A stretch of DNA of 31,251 nucleotides, from positions 1 through 31,251 of the forward strand of contig CAUHGY010000017.1 of assembly GCA_959605945.1 (NCBI GenBank), read 5' to 3'. The notes beneath the pieces are model-generated. The model saw only the letters and a list, made by a program, of their open reading frames with translations. It searched no databases and was not told the origin of the DNA. Position 1 is the first letter of the stretch. Each line of letters opens with the position of its first letter. A program made the position numbers and the translations under genes. The DNA is from an uncultured Clostridia bacterium. Its GTDB lineage: Bacteria; Bacillota; Clostridia; Christensenellales; Borkfalkiaceae. Positions 1 through 8,644 of the stretch are shown here, piece by piece.

Positions 1-1479
1 TATATCGATTTAAAAATAAATGCCTATGACGCTTCCCGTCTGGCAGACGGTTCGGGCATGATCAGAGGACTCGTTCTCGGATCGCATATAGATAAGGATT
101 CTGCTCCTGTGGGTGACAGCGAGTTTTATACTACGGCTCCCGATCCCTATCTTTATATAAAATCGGTGTCCTTTAACGCTCCCGAAACCGAGCCTGTCGC
201 CGCGGGAGAGATAGGCATTACCGCCGGCATCGGCGGTCTGACGCACGTCAACGGAGTGGCTATCGACGGCAATACCGATTCTTACGGCAGTTATTACGGC
301 GGAATTTCACCCGTAGACGTTGTTCCCGGTTACAGGCTTTACGAACCGCTCGATGCGCTGCCCGACGACAACGGCCAGCCGGTGGAAAAAGCTTACAGGT
401 TTACTTATAACGGCAGCAGCAACGCTACTGCGGCTAAAAATTCCATACTTTTCGAACAGCCGCTCACGGCGGACGATATCGACAATATCGGCGGACTGAA
501 TTTAAGGATTTACGCTCATCTGACGTCAGACGGAAGTCCGTATATACGTTTCAATGACACTTACGGGCTGTTCTTTTACGGCTACGGCAAGGGTATAACC
601 GGCGAATCGGACGATATCGGCTTTATGGTTCCCGTCGATGTGGAACAGGATGCTTGGAGCGACTTGTTTATTCCCGCCGAAACTTTAAAACAGATGGTCG
701 GCGACGACGGCGTTCTGTACGGACTGAATTTCGGTTCGCGCATAGACGGGTTGACCGGCACTGCTATGTATAACGGAAATTCCGCAACCAATCCCGGTTA
801 TATACTTTTAAGCAAAGTAACTCTTGCGGAAAAGCCGGAATATACCGCAACGTTTAAAAACGGCGACGAAACCGTGGATACTTTTACCGCAAGCGAAGGC
901 AGCATAATAGTTATGCCTGAAGAGGCGCCCGTCTCTGACGGAAAAGTGTTCGCCGGCTGGGAATCGGAAAATAAATTATATGCAAACGAGTCCGAGGTCA
1001 CGCTTAACGGCAACATGACGTTCAACGCGGTTTTCGTAACTTTCAATATGGAACACGGAGCAAGCATAAGGCTTTCGGAGCCCTCGGGCATCAGGTTTAC
1101 GGCAAAACTGAGTAATGACGATTATCAGGCATTGACGGCGCTTGCAGGCGAAGAAAACGTCAGTTTAGGAGTAAAAGTCGACCGCGGAGACAATAAATCG
1201 CTTGAAATTGATGTGGCCAATACGATTGAAAGAGAGGGAAATATCTGTTTTAACGGGGTAATAAAAAATATCACAAGCGAATTCTATACGATGGAATATA
1301 CAGGCAGAGGATTTATCGACGTAATTTATGCGGACGGTACTGCGGGCAGGATCTATGCTGTCGCCGACGACAACACCAGAACCATTGCGCAGGTTGCAGC
1401 GGCGGCTCTTGAAGACGCCGACGCCGGATACAGCGAGGAGCAGCTCGAATTGCTTCGCACCTATGCGGGAATTCAATAA
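1..1479 (+). CDS. Modular surface/secreted protein, C-terminal part (5' end outside window)
   Basis: Frame 1 is open from the first base, so the gene is cut by the window edge and 492 residues remain. Residues 1-62 are the tail of a module that recurs in the gene at 1735 (shared signature INAYDASRLADG). Residues about 63-279 are a complete second-type module (shared NDTYG, FFYGYGKGITGE, GDDGVLYGLN). Residues about 280-345 form an InlB/Listeria-Bacteroides-type repeat with an FAGW core. Residues 346-492 are a separate C-terminal domain (GASIRLSEPSGIRFTAKL start) of a kind I associate with surface proteins of gut Clostridia. There is no C-terminal membrane anchor, unlike the paralogue downstream. 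The modules look like beta-sandwich carbohydrate-binding domains; that function is inferred from pattern and context only. A 43-residue peptide gene follows after 12 nt. Confidence 0.85.
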   Translation, partial: YIDLKINAYDASRLADGSGMIRGLVLGSHIDKDSAPVGDSEFYTTAPDPYLYIKSVSFNAPETEPVAAGEIGITAGIGGLTHVNGVAIDGNTDSYGSYYGGISPVDVVPGYRLYEPLDALPDDNGQPVEKAYRFTYNGSSNATAAKNSILFEQPLTADDIDNIGGLNLRIYAHLTSDGSPYIRFNDTYGLFFYGYGKGITGESDDIGFMVPVDVEQDAWSDLFIPAETLKQMVGDDGVLYGLNFGSRIDGLTGTAMYNGNSATNPGYILLSKVTLAEKPEYTATFKNGDETVDTFTASEGSIIVMPEEAPVSDGKVFAGWESENKLYANESEVTLNGNMTFNAVFVTFNMEHGASIRLSEPSGIRFTAKLSNDDYQALTALAGEENVSLGVKVDRGDNKSLEIDVANTIEREGNICFNGVIKNITSEFYTMEYTGRGFIDVIYADGTAGRIYAVADDNTRTIAQVAAAALEDADAGYSEEQLELLRTYAGIQ

Positions 1480-1491
1480 GGAGATATGATT

Positions 1492-1623
1492 ATGAAAAAA
1501 TACGAAAAACCTGAAATCATGCCGACAGTTTTGTCGCAGGACTGCGTGCTTCTGGCAAGCGGCGGATTCGTCGACGGCAATGACGACGGCGATAACTTCG
1601 GCGACAACGATCAGTTCGCGTAA
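1492..1623 (+). CDS. Small MKKYEKPEI-type peptide with acidic Asp/Asn/Gly tail
   Basis: A 43-codon gene. The AGGAG at 1479-1483 overlaps the stop of the preceding gene and lies 8 nt before ATG 1492; the in-frame ATG at 1486 is too close to it, so 1492 is chosen. The protein has a charged N-terminus (MKKYEKPEI), a middle segment with one Cys (C18) ending in LLASGG (residues 20-25), and an 18-residue tail rich in Asp, Asn and Gly. Small proteins beginning this way recur, in my recollection, in gut Firmicutes, usually as hypothetical proteins. The spacing of hydrophobic residues before GG (L at -12, V at -7, A at -4) fits a double-glycine leader, so it may be an exported peptide; this is inference. 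A terminator at 1659-1687 closes the transcript, suggesting co-expression with the surface protein upstream. No modification enzyme or ABC exporter is in the window. Confidence 0.75.
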   Translation: MKKYEKPEIMPTVLSQDCVLLASGGFVDGNDDGDNFGDNDQFA

Positions 1624-1658
1624 TTCAAAAAAATAGTCGTTTTTTATACCGGTTAAGT

Positions 1659-1687
1659 GAAAAAGGATAGCTTGACTATCCTTTTTC
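1659..1687 (+). terminator. Rho-independent terminator
   Basis: A perfect 12-bp stem (1659-1670 with 1676-1687) has a 5-nt loop and a T5 run on the 3' arm. It lies 35 nt after the peptide stop and 47 nt before the next surface-protein gene. The 5' arm carries an A5 run, so the hairpin is nearly symmetric. Confidence 0.8.
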
Positions 1688-1734
1688 GATAAAATTTGCA
1701 TTTTTTACTCACTCTATAAATACGGAGGAAACTA

Positions 1735-4700
1735 ATGAAAAGCAACATGAAAAGATCTCTCTTGGGAATAATCGTTCTTGCGCTGATGCTTTCGGTCACA
1801 GGTCTGTCTTTTTTGGACTTCAGGGCGTATGCGGACGATGTTATTTACGGAGAGATTGCCACTACTCTGCAGGATGATGCTACTTTACAGTACATTGTCG
1901 GTAAAACACCCAATCTTCCCGCAGATAAACCGCAGATTAAATTCGAAAGCGTGAATTCAGGCTGGGAAATGCCCGATGAAAATGACGGTACGCCGGTGAC
2001 AAGCGGGTACAGAGTAAATATACACCCGCTTTATGCCGCGGTAACTGCAAACGCGATAGTATTCGACGAGCCCGTTTCCGCAGCCGATATGGAGAAATCC
2101 GGCGGACTTACCATAAGAATGTACGTCAAACTTTCCGCGGGAGATAATTTTTTCGTTCAGGCAAGAGAATCTGATTTTTCTTACGGAATCTATATTTACG
2201 GGTTAGGGGCTACGGGCATGTACGGCGATCATCCGGTGTGGATACCTGCCGATATAACTCAGAATGAATACGTCGATTTTAAAATAAACGCTTACGACGC
2301 GTCTCGCCTTGCCGACGGCACGGGAAAAATTAAAGGACTTGCGATCGCTTCCGATATTAAAAGGAACAATATGCCGGACGCAAACGACGATATGTTTTAT
2401 CTTGACAGTCCTGCTGATCCCGACACGAACAGTCCCGCGGGGCCGTATATTTATATAAAATCGATTTCGTTCAATGCTCCCGATACTGCGCCGGCGCAAA
2501 CAGGAGAACTGAAAATTTATGCCGGTACGGGCGGACTGACTCACGTCAACGGCTATACCGAAATAATCACCGACCAAGGATACAATAAATACTACGATGC
2601 GTTTACGCCGGTGGATCTTGTACCCGGTCCGCGCATATACGAACCGATTGAAGAACTTGAAGAAGACAACGGTCAGCCGGTAGAAAAGGCCTACAGGTTT
2701 ACTTACCATTTCAGCAGCGTGGCGACAGTGGCGAAAAATTCTATCCTTTTCGATAAGCCGCTTACGGTGAGCGACATTGAAAATTCCGGCGGGTTAAGGC
2801 TGAGGATATTCGCGCATCTCACTTCCGACGGCAGCGACTATACAAGATTCAACGATACTTACGGTTTGTTTTTCTACGGCTACGGCAAAGGGATCACCGG
2901 CGAAGCCGACGACACCGCCGTGCTTATCCCCGAAAATATAGTACAGGATGAATGGACGGATCTGTATATTCCCGCGTCGACTCTCGTCAATATGGTCGGC
3001 GACGACGGCGTGCTTTACGGCCTTAATTACGGCGCGCGTATAGACGTTGTATCCGACGTCATGTATAAGGGCAACACGGCAAGAAACCCCGGTTACGTGC
3101 TTTTGAGCAAGGTAACTCTTGAAGAAAAAGACGCCACGGTTTTGGAAACGGAATTGGCAGACGACAGTACTTTGCAATATGTTCACGGTCTGTCGCCCGA
3201 ACTTTCCAACGGGGACGGCAATAACACATCTTCCAAAATAGACTTTGTGACATCCGGAATACCCAACGAAAACGATAATTCCGCTGTGCCCGGCGCCTAT
3301 TGGGTATATATCCATCCCTTCTATACGCAGGTCAAAAGCAATGCGATAGTATTTAAAACTCCTGTTTCCGCAGAGGACGTCAAAAATTCAGGCGGACTGA
3401 TAATCAGGATGTATGCAAGACTGTCTTCGAAAAGTCCGTTCTACGTGCAGGGCCGCGTTTCCGATTATGCTTACGGAATATATATTTACGGATTGGGCGC
3501 GACCGGCGGATACGACGATCATCCCGTGTGGATTCCCGCCGATATAACGCAGAATGAATGGATAGATTTCAGAATAAACGCTTTCGATGCCGCGCGTCTG
3601 GCCGACGATGACGGCATGGTACGCGGCATTACATTCGGATCCAACATAAAAAGCAACCTGCTCGGAAGCAACCCCGAACATTTTTATATCACAAACCCCG
3701 ACCCCGTAATATTTATAAGCAGCATAAGCCTTGCCGAACCGAACGATGATCCCGTGGTATACGGAGAATTGGCAACTTATACGGGTATGGGCAGTCTTAC
3801 GCACGTTATGGGTACCGAAAGGTCCATGGATGCAAGCGAAACGGCTTACGGCGACGCATATCATGACTATCAGCACAGCCTGCTGCCTATAAGCATAATG
3901 CCGGGTCCGCATCTTTATAACCAGATGACCGAACTTCCGGAGGATAACGGCGAAACCGTCGATAAAGCGTACAGGCTTTCTCTTCACAGCGGTAACACGG
4001 CGGTTTCGAAAAATTCCATACTTTTTGAAAAACCGATCAAAGTCGAAGATTTAAGAGCGTCCGGCGGGTTGCAGCTCAGAGTATATGCACACCTTACCGA
4101 AGGCAGCTCTCCGTATCTTGTTTTCGGTGAAAATTTCGGAATTTTCCTTTACGGCTACGGCGAAGGCATAACCGGCGAGAGCACGGATACCGGCATAATG
4201 ATTCCCGAAGACATTGTTCAGGATGACTGGGTGGATTTCTATCTCACTGCCGAACAGGCAGCCGCGCTTGCGGGAGATGACGGAGTGCTGTACGGATTGC
4301 AGTACGGTATGAGAATCGAAGCCGGCTCGGCATCGCAGCTGTATCTCGGGAGTGCCTATAACAATCCCGGTTATATTCTTGTCAGCAAAGTTTCGCTTCT
4401 CGAAGAAGGATACTATTCTCAAAAGACGGTCACCTATAAACTTTACGACGATGTGGAAAAGAAAGTGAATTTTACGACCAACACGCCTTTAAACGACTAT
4501 TTCGTTTATCCCGAAAGAGACGGATATATTTTCTGCGGATGGTATATTGACGACGGCGCGGGCAGCGGAGAGAAATTATTCGACTTTTCTTCTTCGGCGA
4601 CCGATGACTTTACGCTTACGGCACATTGGGTCGGCGTAGTGGCGGACCCCGGTATTTACGAGGGGCTGTATACCAAGGATGACGACAGAATAGTTATCTA

Positions 4701-5622
4701 CGGCGACGGAACGATCGACATTTCCGCAATTCTCGATTATTACGACGAAATAGGGATCGGTGAAGACGGCGTGCTGTATGCAGCCACGGCCGACAGACTG
4801 TATGAGTTCGATCTTTCGGAAATGAACAGATCCGATTTTAATACCGTCAGTTATTACAGTTTCGGGAAGCTGATCGGAAAAGTTGCGGTGGGCGCCGGTG
4901 AAACCGTGGCGGAATATCCGGTATCTGCGGAAGGATTTACTTTCGAAGGCTGGAAAATAGGCTCGGTGAACGGTGAGGATTTTGTGCCCGGCGTAACGAT
5001 AACCGAGGACCTCGATCTTTACGCGGCGTTTTCGCCGAACGAAATCGACAGTGATGATTACGACGAATTTTTAGGCACTTATTATAATCCCCTTACTGGC
5101 AATAAGATAGTGCTGGAAGGCAATAATGTTGCGTCTTGCTCTTTCGGCGGAGCGGAATCCGAGAAAGAATACTATATTCTCGAAGACGGCGTCTTTGCAT
5201 TTAAGGAAGACGGCGATTACAATATCGGGAACATATCTTCTTCGGCGATAGAAGTAAACGGCGAAATATTTGTCAGGCTCACTACTTTCTTTGTCACATT
5301 CGACGTCGGCGACGGCACGTCTTTTACGGTGGAAGTTTCCGGCGGCGATTATAAGGTGGCGAAGCCCGAAAATCCGGTACGCGAAGGATGTGTTTTTGTG
5401 AGATGGGATACTATTGACGAAGAAGAATTCGATTTCGACAGCGTCATTTACAAGAGCATCACCTTATACGGCAGGTGGGCACTCGATACGTCATCCTCAG
5501 GCGGGGAAAACGATACTGACGGCGGCTGTAATTCCGCTTTGAATTCCGGCTGGCCGGCAGCGGCGGCTTTGGCGGCGGCGCTTGGTGCTATAATAATATT
5601 CAGAGGTAAGAAAAATGCGTAA
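1735..5622 (+). CDS. Large secreted surface protein: ABAB modules, InlB-type repeats, Cys-TM-basic C-terminus
   Basis: 1295 residues; start chosen from GGAGGA at 1724-1729. The signal peptide is residues 1-33 (cleavage after AYA). Residues 37-256 and 468-673 are A modules (YGIYIYGLGATG, PVWIPADITQNE). Residues 257-467 and 674-892 are B modules (LTHV, YGYGKGITGE or YGYGEGITGE, DDGVLYGL). A and B share a scaffold: an SGGL strand, a W-x-D/F strand and a final I/L-SS/SK-I/V strand, consistent with jelly-roll binding domains. InlB-like repeats follow at about 897-968, 1039-1099 and 1183-1248, with FCGW, FEGW and FVRW cores. The C-terminus has a Ser/Gly/Asp linker, GGC (C1265), a hydrophobic segment 1273-1289 and a basic tail (RGKKNA), with no LPXTG. 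Likely role: cell-surface glycan binding (inference). The stop overlaps the next start by 8 nt, indicating translational coupling. Confidence 0.85.
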   Translation: MKSNMKRSLLGIIVLALMLSVTGLSFLDFRAYADDVIYGEIATTLQDDATLQYIVGKTPNLPADKPQIKFESVNSGWEMPDENDGTPVTSGYRVNIHPLYAAVTANAIVFDEPVSAADMEKSGGLTIRMYVKLSAGDNFFVQARESDFSYGIYIYGLGATGMYGDHPVWIPADITQNEYVDFKINAYDASRLADGTGKIKGLAIASDIKRNNMPDANDDMFYLDSPADPDTNSPAGPYIYIKSISFNAPDTAPAQTGELKIYAGTGGLTHVNGYTEIITDQGYNKYYDAFTPVDLVPGPRIYEPIEELEEDNGQPVEKAYRFTYHFSSVATVAKNSILFDKPLTVSDIENSGGLRLRIFAHLTSDGSDYTRFNDTYGLFFYGYGKGITGEADDTAVLIPENIVQDEWTDLYIPASTLVNMVGDDGVLYGLNYGARIDVVSDVMYKGNTARNPGYVLLSKVTLEEKDATVLETELADDSTLQYVHGLSPELSNGDGNNTSSKIDFVTSGIPNENDNSAVPGAYWVYIHPFYTQVKSNAIVFKTPVSAEDVKNSGGLIIRMYARLSSKSPFYVQGRVSDYAYGIYIYGLGATGGYDDHPVWIPADITQNEWIDFRINAFDAARLADDDGMVRGITFGSNIKSNLLGSNPEHFYITNPDPVIFISSISLAEPNDDPVVYGELATYTGMGSLTHVMGTERSMDASETAYGDAYHDYQHSLLPISIMPGPHLYNQMTELPEDNGETVDKAYRLSLHSGNTAVSKNSILFEKPIKVEDLRASGGLQLRVYAHLTEGSSPYLVFGENFGIFLYGYGEGITGESTDTGIMIPEDIVQDDWVDFYLTAEQAAALAGDDGVLYGLQYGMRIEAGSASQLYLGSAYNNPGYILVSKVSLLEEGYYSQKTVTYKLYDDVEKKVNFTTNTPLNDYFVYPERDGYIFCGWYIDDGAGSGEKLFDFSSSATDDFTLTAHWVGVVADPGIYEGLYTKDDDRIVIYGDGTIDISAILDYYDEIGIGEDGVLYAATADRLYEFDLSEMNRSDFNTVSYYSFGKLIGKVAVGAGETVAEYPVSAEGFTFEGWKIGSVNGEDFVPGVTITEDLDLYAAFSPNEIDSDDYDEFLGTYYNPLTGNKIVLEGNNVASCSFGGAESEKEYYILEDGVFAFKEDGDYNIGNISSSAIEVNGEIFVRLTTFFVTFDVGDGTSFTVEVSGGDYKVAKPENPVREGCVFVRWDTIDEEEFDFDSVIYKSITLYGRWALDTSSSGGENDTDGGCNSALNSGWPAAAALAAALGAIIIFRGKKNA
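1843..4410 (+). repeat. Tandem coding repeat, two alternating modules (A1-B1-A2-B2)
   Basis: Approximate module limits are A1 1843-2502, B1 2503-3135, A2 3136-3753 and B2 3754-4410. Corresponding modules share many residues (for example PVWIPADITQNE in A1 and A2, DDGVLYGL in B1 and B2) but differ in DNA throughout, so the duplication is old and selected at protein level. The partial gene at 1-1479 carries an A tail plus one B module of the same family. The pair, not the single module, appears to be the duplicated unit. Confidence 0.75.
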
Positions 5623-7138
5623 AAAATTGACGGCTTTAATGATTGTTTCAGTATTGCTTGTTGCAATGTTCGCAGGAATTCATACGGTATATGCCGGCAT
5701 ATACGAAAGAACTTTTATAGACGATAATTCAATCAGCGGCGGTATAGACGGCGGAATCTGGTATTCGCCTGCGGCAAATCCCGGCGTCGGTTTTGACGAA
5801 GGTATAAAATTCGACGAACGGTCAACCGCAAACAGCAGTTTGTTTGCGCGCACAAGGCTTGAAAGTTATATAGATGCGGGTTTCGACAAGTTTTTCGACG
5901 CGGAAATAGACTTTCTCATCACGGATATTCCCGCCGGAGTGAGGTTCGGCTTGGTTTTTGCCAGAAACACGCTGCTCGGAATGCCCGTCGTCGGCAGACC
6001 GAATTCGTCTTTCGTGTATTTTGTCAAAGAAGAAGGCGCTCTTTTAGCCGGAGTGAGCAAATTCGATGCGAACGGTGCCGAAACGAGCGTGCTGGAACCT
6101 AAAAACACATCCGGATGGGTAACGGATACAGGCGCAACCGTCACCATGAACGTTGAGGTCAGCGCGGACGGCGGCATAAGCCTTAATTTCAGCCAGAAGA
6201 GCGAAAGCGAAGGCGGGGCAAGCGCGGACGGCGAGATATTTTACGAAAATGCCGAAGCGGCTCTTCCCGTAGACGGATATATCGGTTTCGGGCAGACAGG
6301 GAACGCTTCGCAGGTAAAGATTACGCACGTAAAAATAGATTCTCTTTACAACAGCGCTCCTGAAAATTCCAATGTATATGAAGACTTTTCTTTAAATTCG
6401 TTCAACCTTAACGAATTGTATACGAGAGCGCCCGCCGGGCAGGACAGCTATATAAAAGCCGAAAACGAAAGTCTGGTGTTTAAAAACGTCACGAACGGCT
6501 ATCTTTCAACCAAGAAAACTTACAGCAATTTCGAAATGACGGTAAACGTTCCTTATATAGGCAGAGAGCCGGTCTTCGACGACGATTGGAATCTTGTGAC
6601 GCCGAATTCTTCGGGCATATCTTTCGGTATAGGAGCCGATCAGCTTGAAGCTTTTATTGTCGGCGGAATAAAGATCAACGTTTTCCCGGGCGACGGCGAT
6701 CAAACCAAAAAGGCAACCTGCACGGTGGTGACTGTCGTACAGGATAATGAAGAGAAGTTAAGGGTAACCCTTCCTCGGGAACTTCACGTGTTCGACGGAA
6801 GCAAAACGGGAAACAAACCCTTTTCGTTCAAACTTAAAAATACAGACGGACTGATTGAGCTCTATATCAAGATTGACGACGGGGCTTACGTCAAGGCGAT
6901 CGAATATAACAGCGGCATAAATCCCGAAGGATATGTCAGGATTTCCGGTTATTCGATGAGAGAACGCGTCACTAATTTTAACATAGACAGTCTGGTTATC
7001 GTAAATACCGACTATATGGGAAATATAGCCTATCTGTCGAGCAAGGACAGTGCGGCGCTGAATAAAGACTTCGATTTTATCGACACGTGGGACGACGATG
7101 ATCTGCTGTTCCCGGACGTCGGCAAGGAGGAGGATTGA
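5615..7138 (+). CDS. Secreted two-domain beta-rich protein of unknown function
   Basis: 507 residues with a clear signal peptide (residues 1-27, cleavage after VYA). The start overlaps the preceding gene by 8 nt; AGAGG at 5602-5606 is well placed. Two domains of similar layout follow, about residues 28-247 and 250-475, each opening with an Y/F-E-R/D-F motif and ending in a V-x-I-D-S-L strand (THVKIDSLYN, NFNIDSLVIVN). This pattern resembles concanavalin/laminin-G-like or DUF1080-type jelly rolls, but no catalytic motif is recognisable. The C-terminus is acidic with no anchor. Position between a surface glycan-binding candidate and a lipoprotein glycoside-hydrolase candidate suggests an extracellular sugar-binding or sugar-cleaving role; this is inference from context. 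Confidence 0.75.
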   Translation: MRKKLTALMIVSVLLVAMFAGIHTVYAGIYERTFIDDNSISGGIDGGIWYSPAANPGVGFDEGIKFDERSTANSSLFARTRLESYIDAGFDKFFDAEIDFLITDIPAGVRFGLVFARNTLLGMPVVGRPNSSFVYFVKEEGALLAGVSKFDANGAETSVLEPKNTSGWVTDTGATVTMNVEVSADGGISLNFSQKSESEGGASADGEIFYENAEAALPVDGYIGFGQTGNASQVKITHVKIDSLYNSAPENSNVYEDFSLNSFNLNELYTRAPAGQDSYIKAENESLVFKNVTNGYLSTKKTYSNFEMTVNVPYIGREPVFDDDWNLVTPNSSGISFGIGADQLEAFIVGGIKINVFPGDGDQTKKATCTVVTVVQDNEEKLRVTLPRELHVFDGSKTGNKPFSFKLKNTDGLIELYIKIDDGAYVKAIEYNSGINPEGYVRISGYSMRERVTNFNIDSLVIVNTDYMGNIAYLSSKDSAALNKDFDFIDTWDDDDLLFPDVGKEED

Positions 7139-7140
7139 TA

Positions 7141-8625
7141 ATGAAAAATTTTAAAAAATCATTGATAAGGCTTTTAAGTCTGGCGATTGCCGTGCCGGTG
7201 CTCACCTGCGGTTTTGCAGGCTGCGGAAATAACGGTTCGGACGTGGAACTGATAACCGAAAATACCAGATATGAAACAACAGTCAAAAACACCCCGCTTC
7301 CCGTCTACACGCTTACATTCGACGCTTTGGGCGGCGAAAACGTCATGCCGCTCGGCGCTTACTGGGGCCCGACCACCATTCAGAAGGAATCGATAAACGG
7401 AATAGAAATTCCCGATTATATGGACGACAAATATTACGACCTTCTGGATAAAGCGGGAATCAACTATTTCACCTGGACAAGCACGCTCAAATGGAATTTT
7501 GACAAAAACAAGGTTATCGAAGCTCTCGAACTTTGCGAAAAATACGGCATGGGCATGTTTGTGGAAGACGATTATCTGAAAACTCCCAAATCTGTTGAAG
7601 AGACGGCCGAAAGACTGGCAGAATATAAAGATTACGGCGCGTTTTTGGGCCTTTATCTCGAAGATGAACCGTCGGTTCTGAGATTTTCCGATTTTACGGA
7701 GATAAATCAGGCATACAGTCAGGTCATAGACGCCGATAAGTATCCCACTTACGTCAATCTGTTTCCGAACTACGCCACCGGCAACCAACTTTCCGGCAAA
7801 AACGACGAGGTTCTTGACTATGAATCTTATCTCCGCGCGTTTGCGGATACGGGCGCTAAATTTATTTGTTACGACTATTATCCTTTCAGCTATAAGGATC
7901 AGGGAACAACAGATTATATAAACAACGGATATTTCACGAACCTGTCGGTAGCGAAAAAGGTAGCCAACGAATACAGGGTGCCGTACTGGCTGTACTGCCA
8001 GGCTGGCGGGCAGTGGGAAGGACAGGTGTTCAAGCCCAGCGAACCTTATTTCCCAAATGAAGCCGAAACGCTGTGGAACATAAATACCGCACTTGCTTAC
8101 GGCGTCAAATCGGTAAGTTATTTCTGCGCCATACAGCCTTTCCAGTTTTCAAGGGCGGACGAAGCCGAAGACTATAACAGAAACGGTATGATAGGCTCGG
8201 CCGGAAATATCAATCAATGGTATTATTATATACAAAAAGCCAATAAGCAGATTCAGGGAGCGGCGCCGGTGTTGCTGCATTCTGCAAACGTCGGTGTTTA
8301 TGCCACCGGAGAGACCGCGGCAAAAATACCTCAGGCGGATGCATTGAAACTGCCCTGGAGAGAGCTTAACGGCGTGAGCGGCGTCGATGCTGCAACCGGA
8401 GAAGACGTTCCCGAAGGCGTGCTGGTCGGATGTTTTGACTATAAAGGAGGAACGGCGCTTTACGTGGTGAACTGTTCTTCCCTGCAAAAACAGGAAATAA
8501 CGTTGGAATTCGATAAAAAATACGGCATGGACGTCGTCCAGCGAGGCATTTCCGTCGGCGTTGCGGCAAGCAGGCTCACGCTGACAGTGGAAAAGGGCGA
8601 AGGCGTACTTGTTACGTTGCGATAA
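7141..8625 (+). CDS. Lipoprotein, putative (beta/alpha)8 glycoside hydrolase
   Basis: 494 residues. ATG 7141 is preceded by AAGGAGGAGG at 7124-7133; the upstream in-frame TTG at 7135 is rejected because it sits 1 nt after that ribosome site. The signal ends in a lipobox FAGC, with C28 the predicted lipid-modified cysteine. The mature part has a TIM-barrel pattern: MPLGAYWGP opening strand, a helix ALELCEKYG, then GLYLEDEPS with E176 as candidate acid/base, CYDYYPF, and YCQAGGQWEG with E293 as second candidate catalytic Glu. The layout resembles clan GH-A enzymes; I cannot assign a family or substrate. A small beta domain closes the protein (LVGCFDYKG onward). It is a paralogue of the next gene. 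Expected location is the outer face of the membrane. Confidence 0.75.
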   Translation: MKNFKKSLIRLLSLAIAVPVLTCGFAGCGNNGSDVELITENTRYETTVKNTPLPVYTLTFDALGGENVMPLGAYWGPTTIQKESINGIEIPDYMDDKYYDLLDKAGINYFTWTSTLKWNFDKNKVIEALELCEKYGMGMFVEDDYLKTPKSVEETAERLAEYKDYGAFLGLYLEDEPSVLRFSDFTEINQAYSQVIDADKYPTYVNLFPNYATGNQLSGKNDEVLDYESYLRAFADTGAKFICYDYYPFSYKDQGTTDYINNGYFTNLSVAKKVANEYRVPYWLYCQAGGQWEGQVFKPSEPYFPNEAETLWNINTALAYGVKSVSYFCAIQPFQFSRADEAEDYNRNGMIGSAGNINQWYYYIQKANKQIQGAAPVLLHSANVGVYATGETAAKIPQADALKLPWRELNGVSGVDAATGEDVPEGVLVGCFDYKGGTALYVVNCSSLQKQEITLEFDKKYGMDVVQRGISVGVAASRLTLTVEKGEGVLVTLR

Positions 8626-8644
8626 GTCAAGGCGGCGCGTCAAG

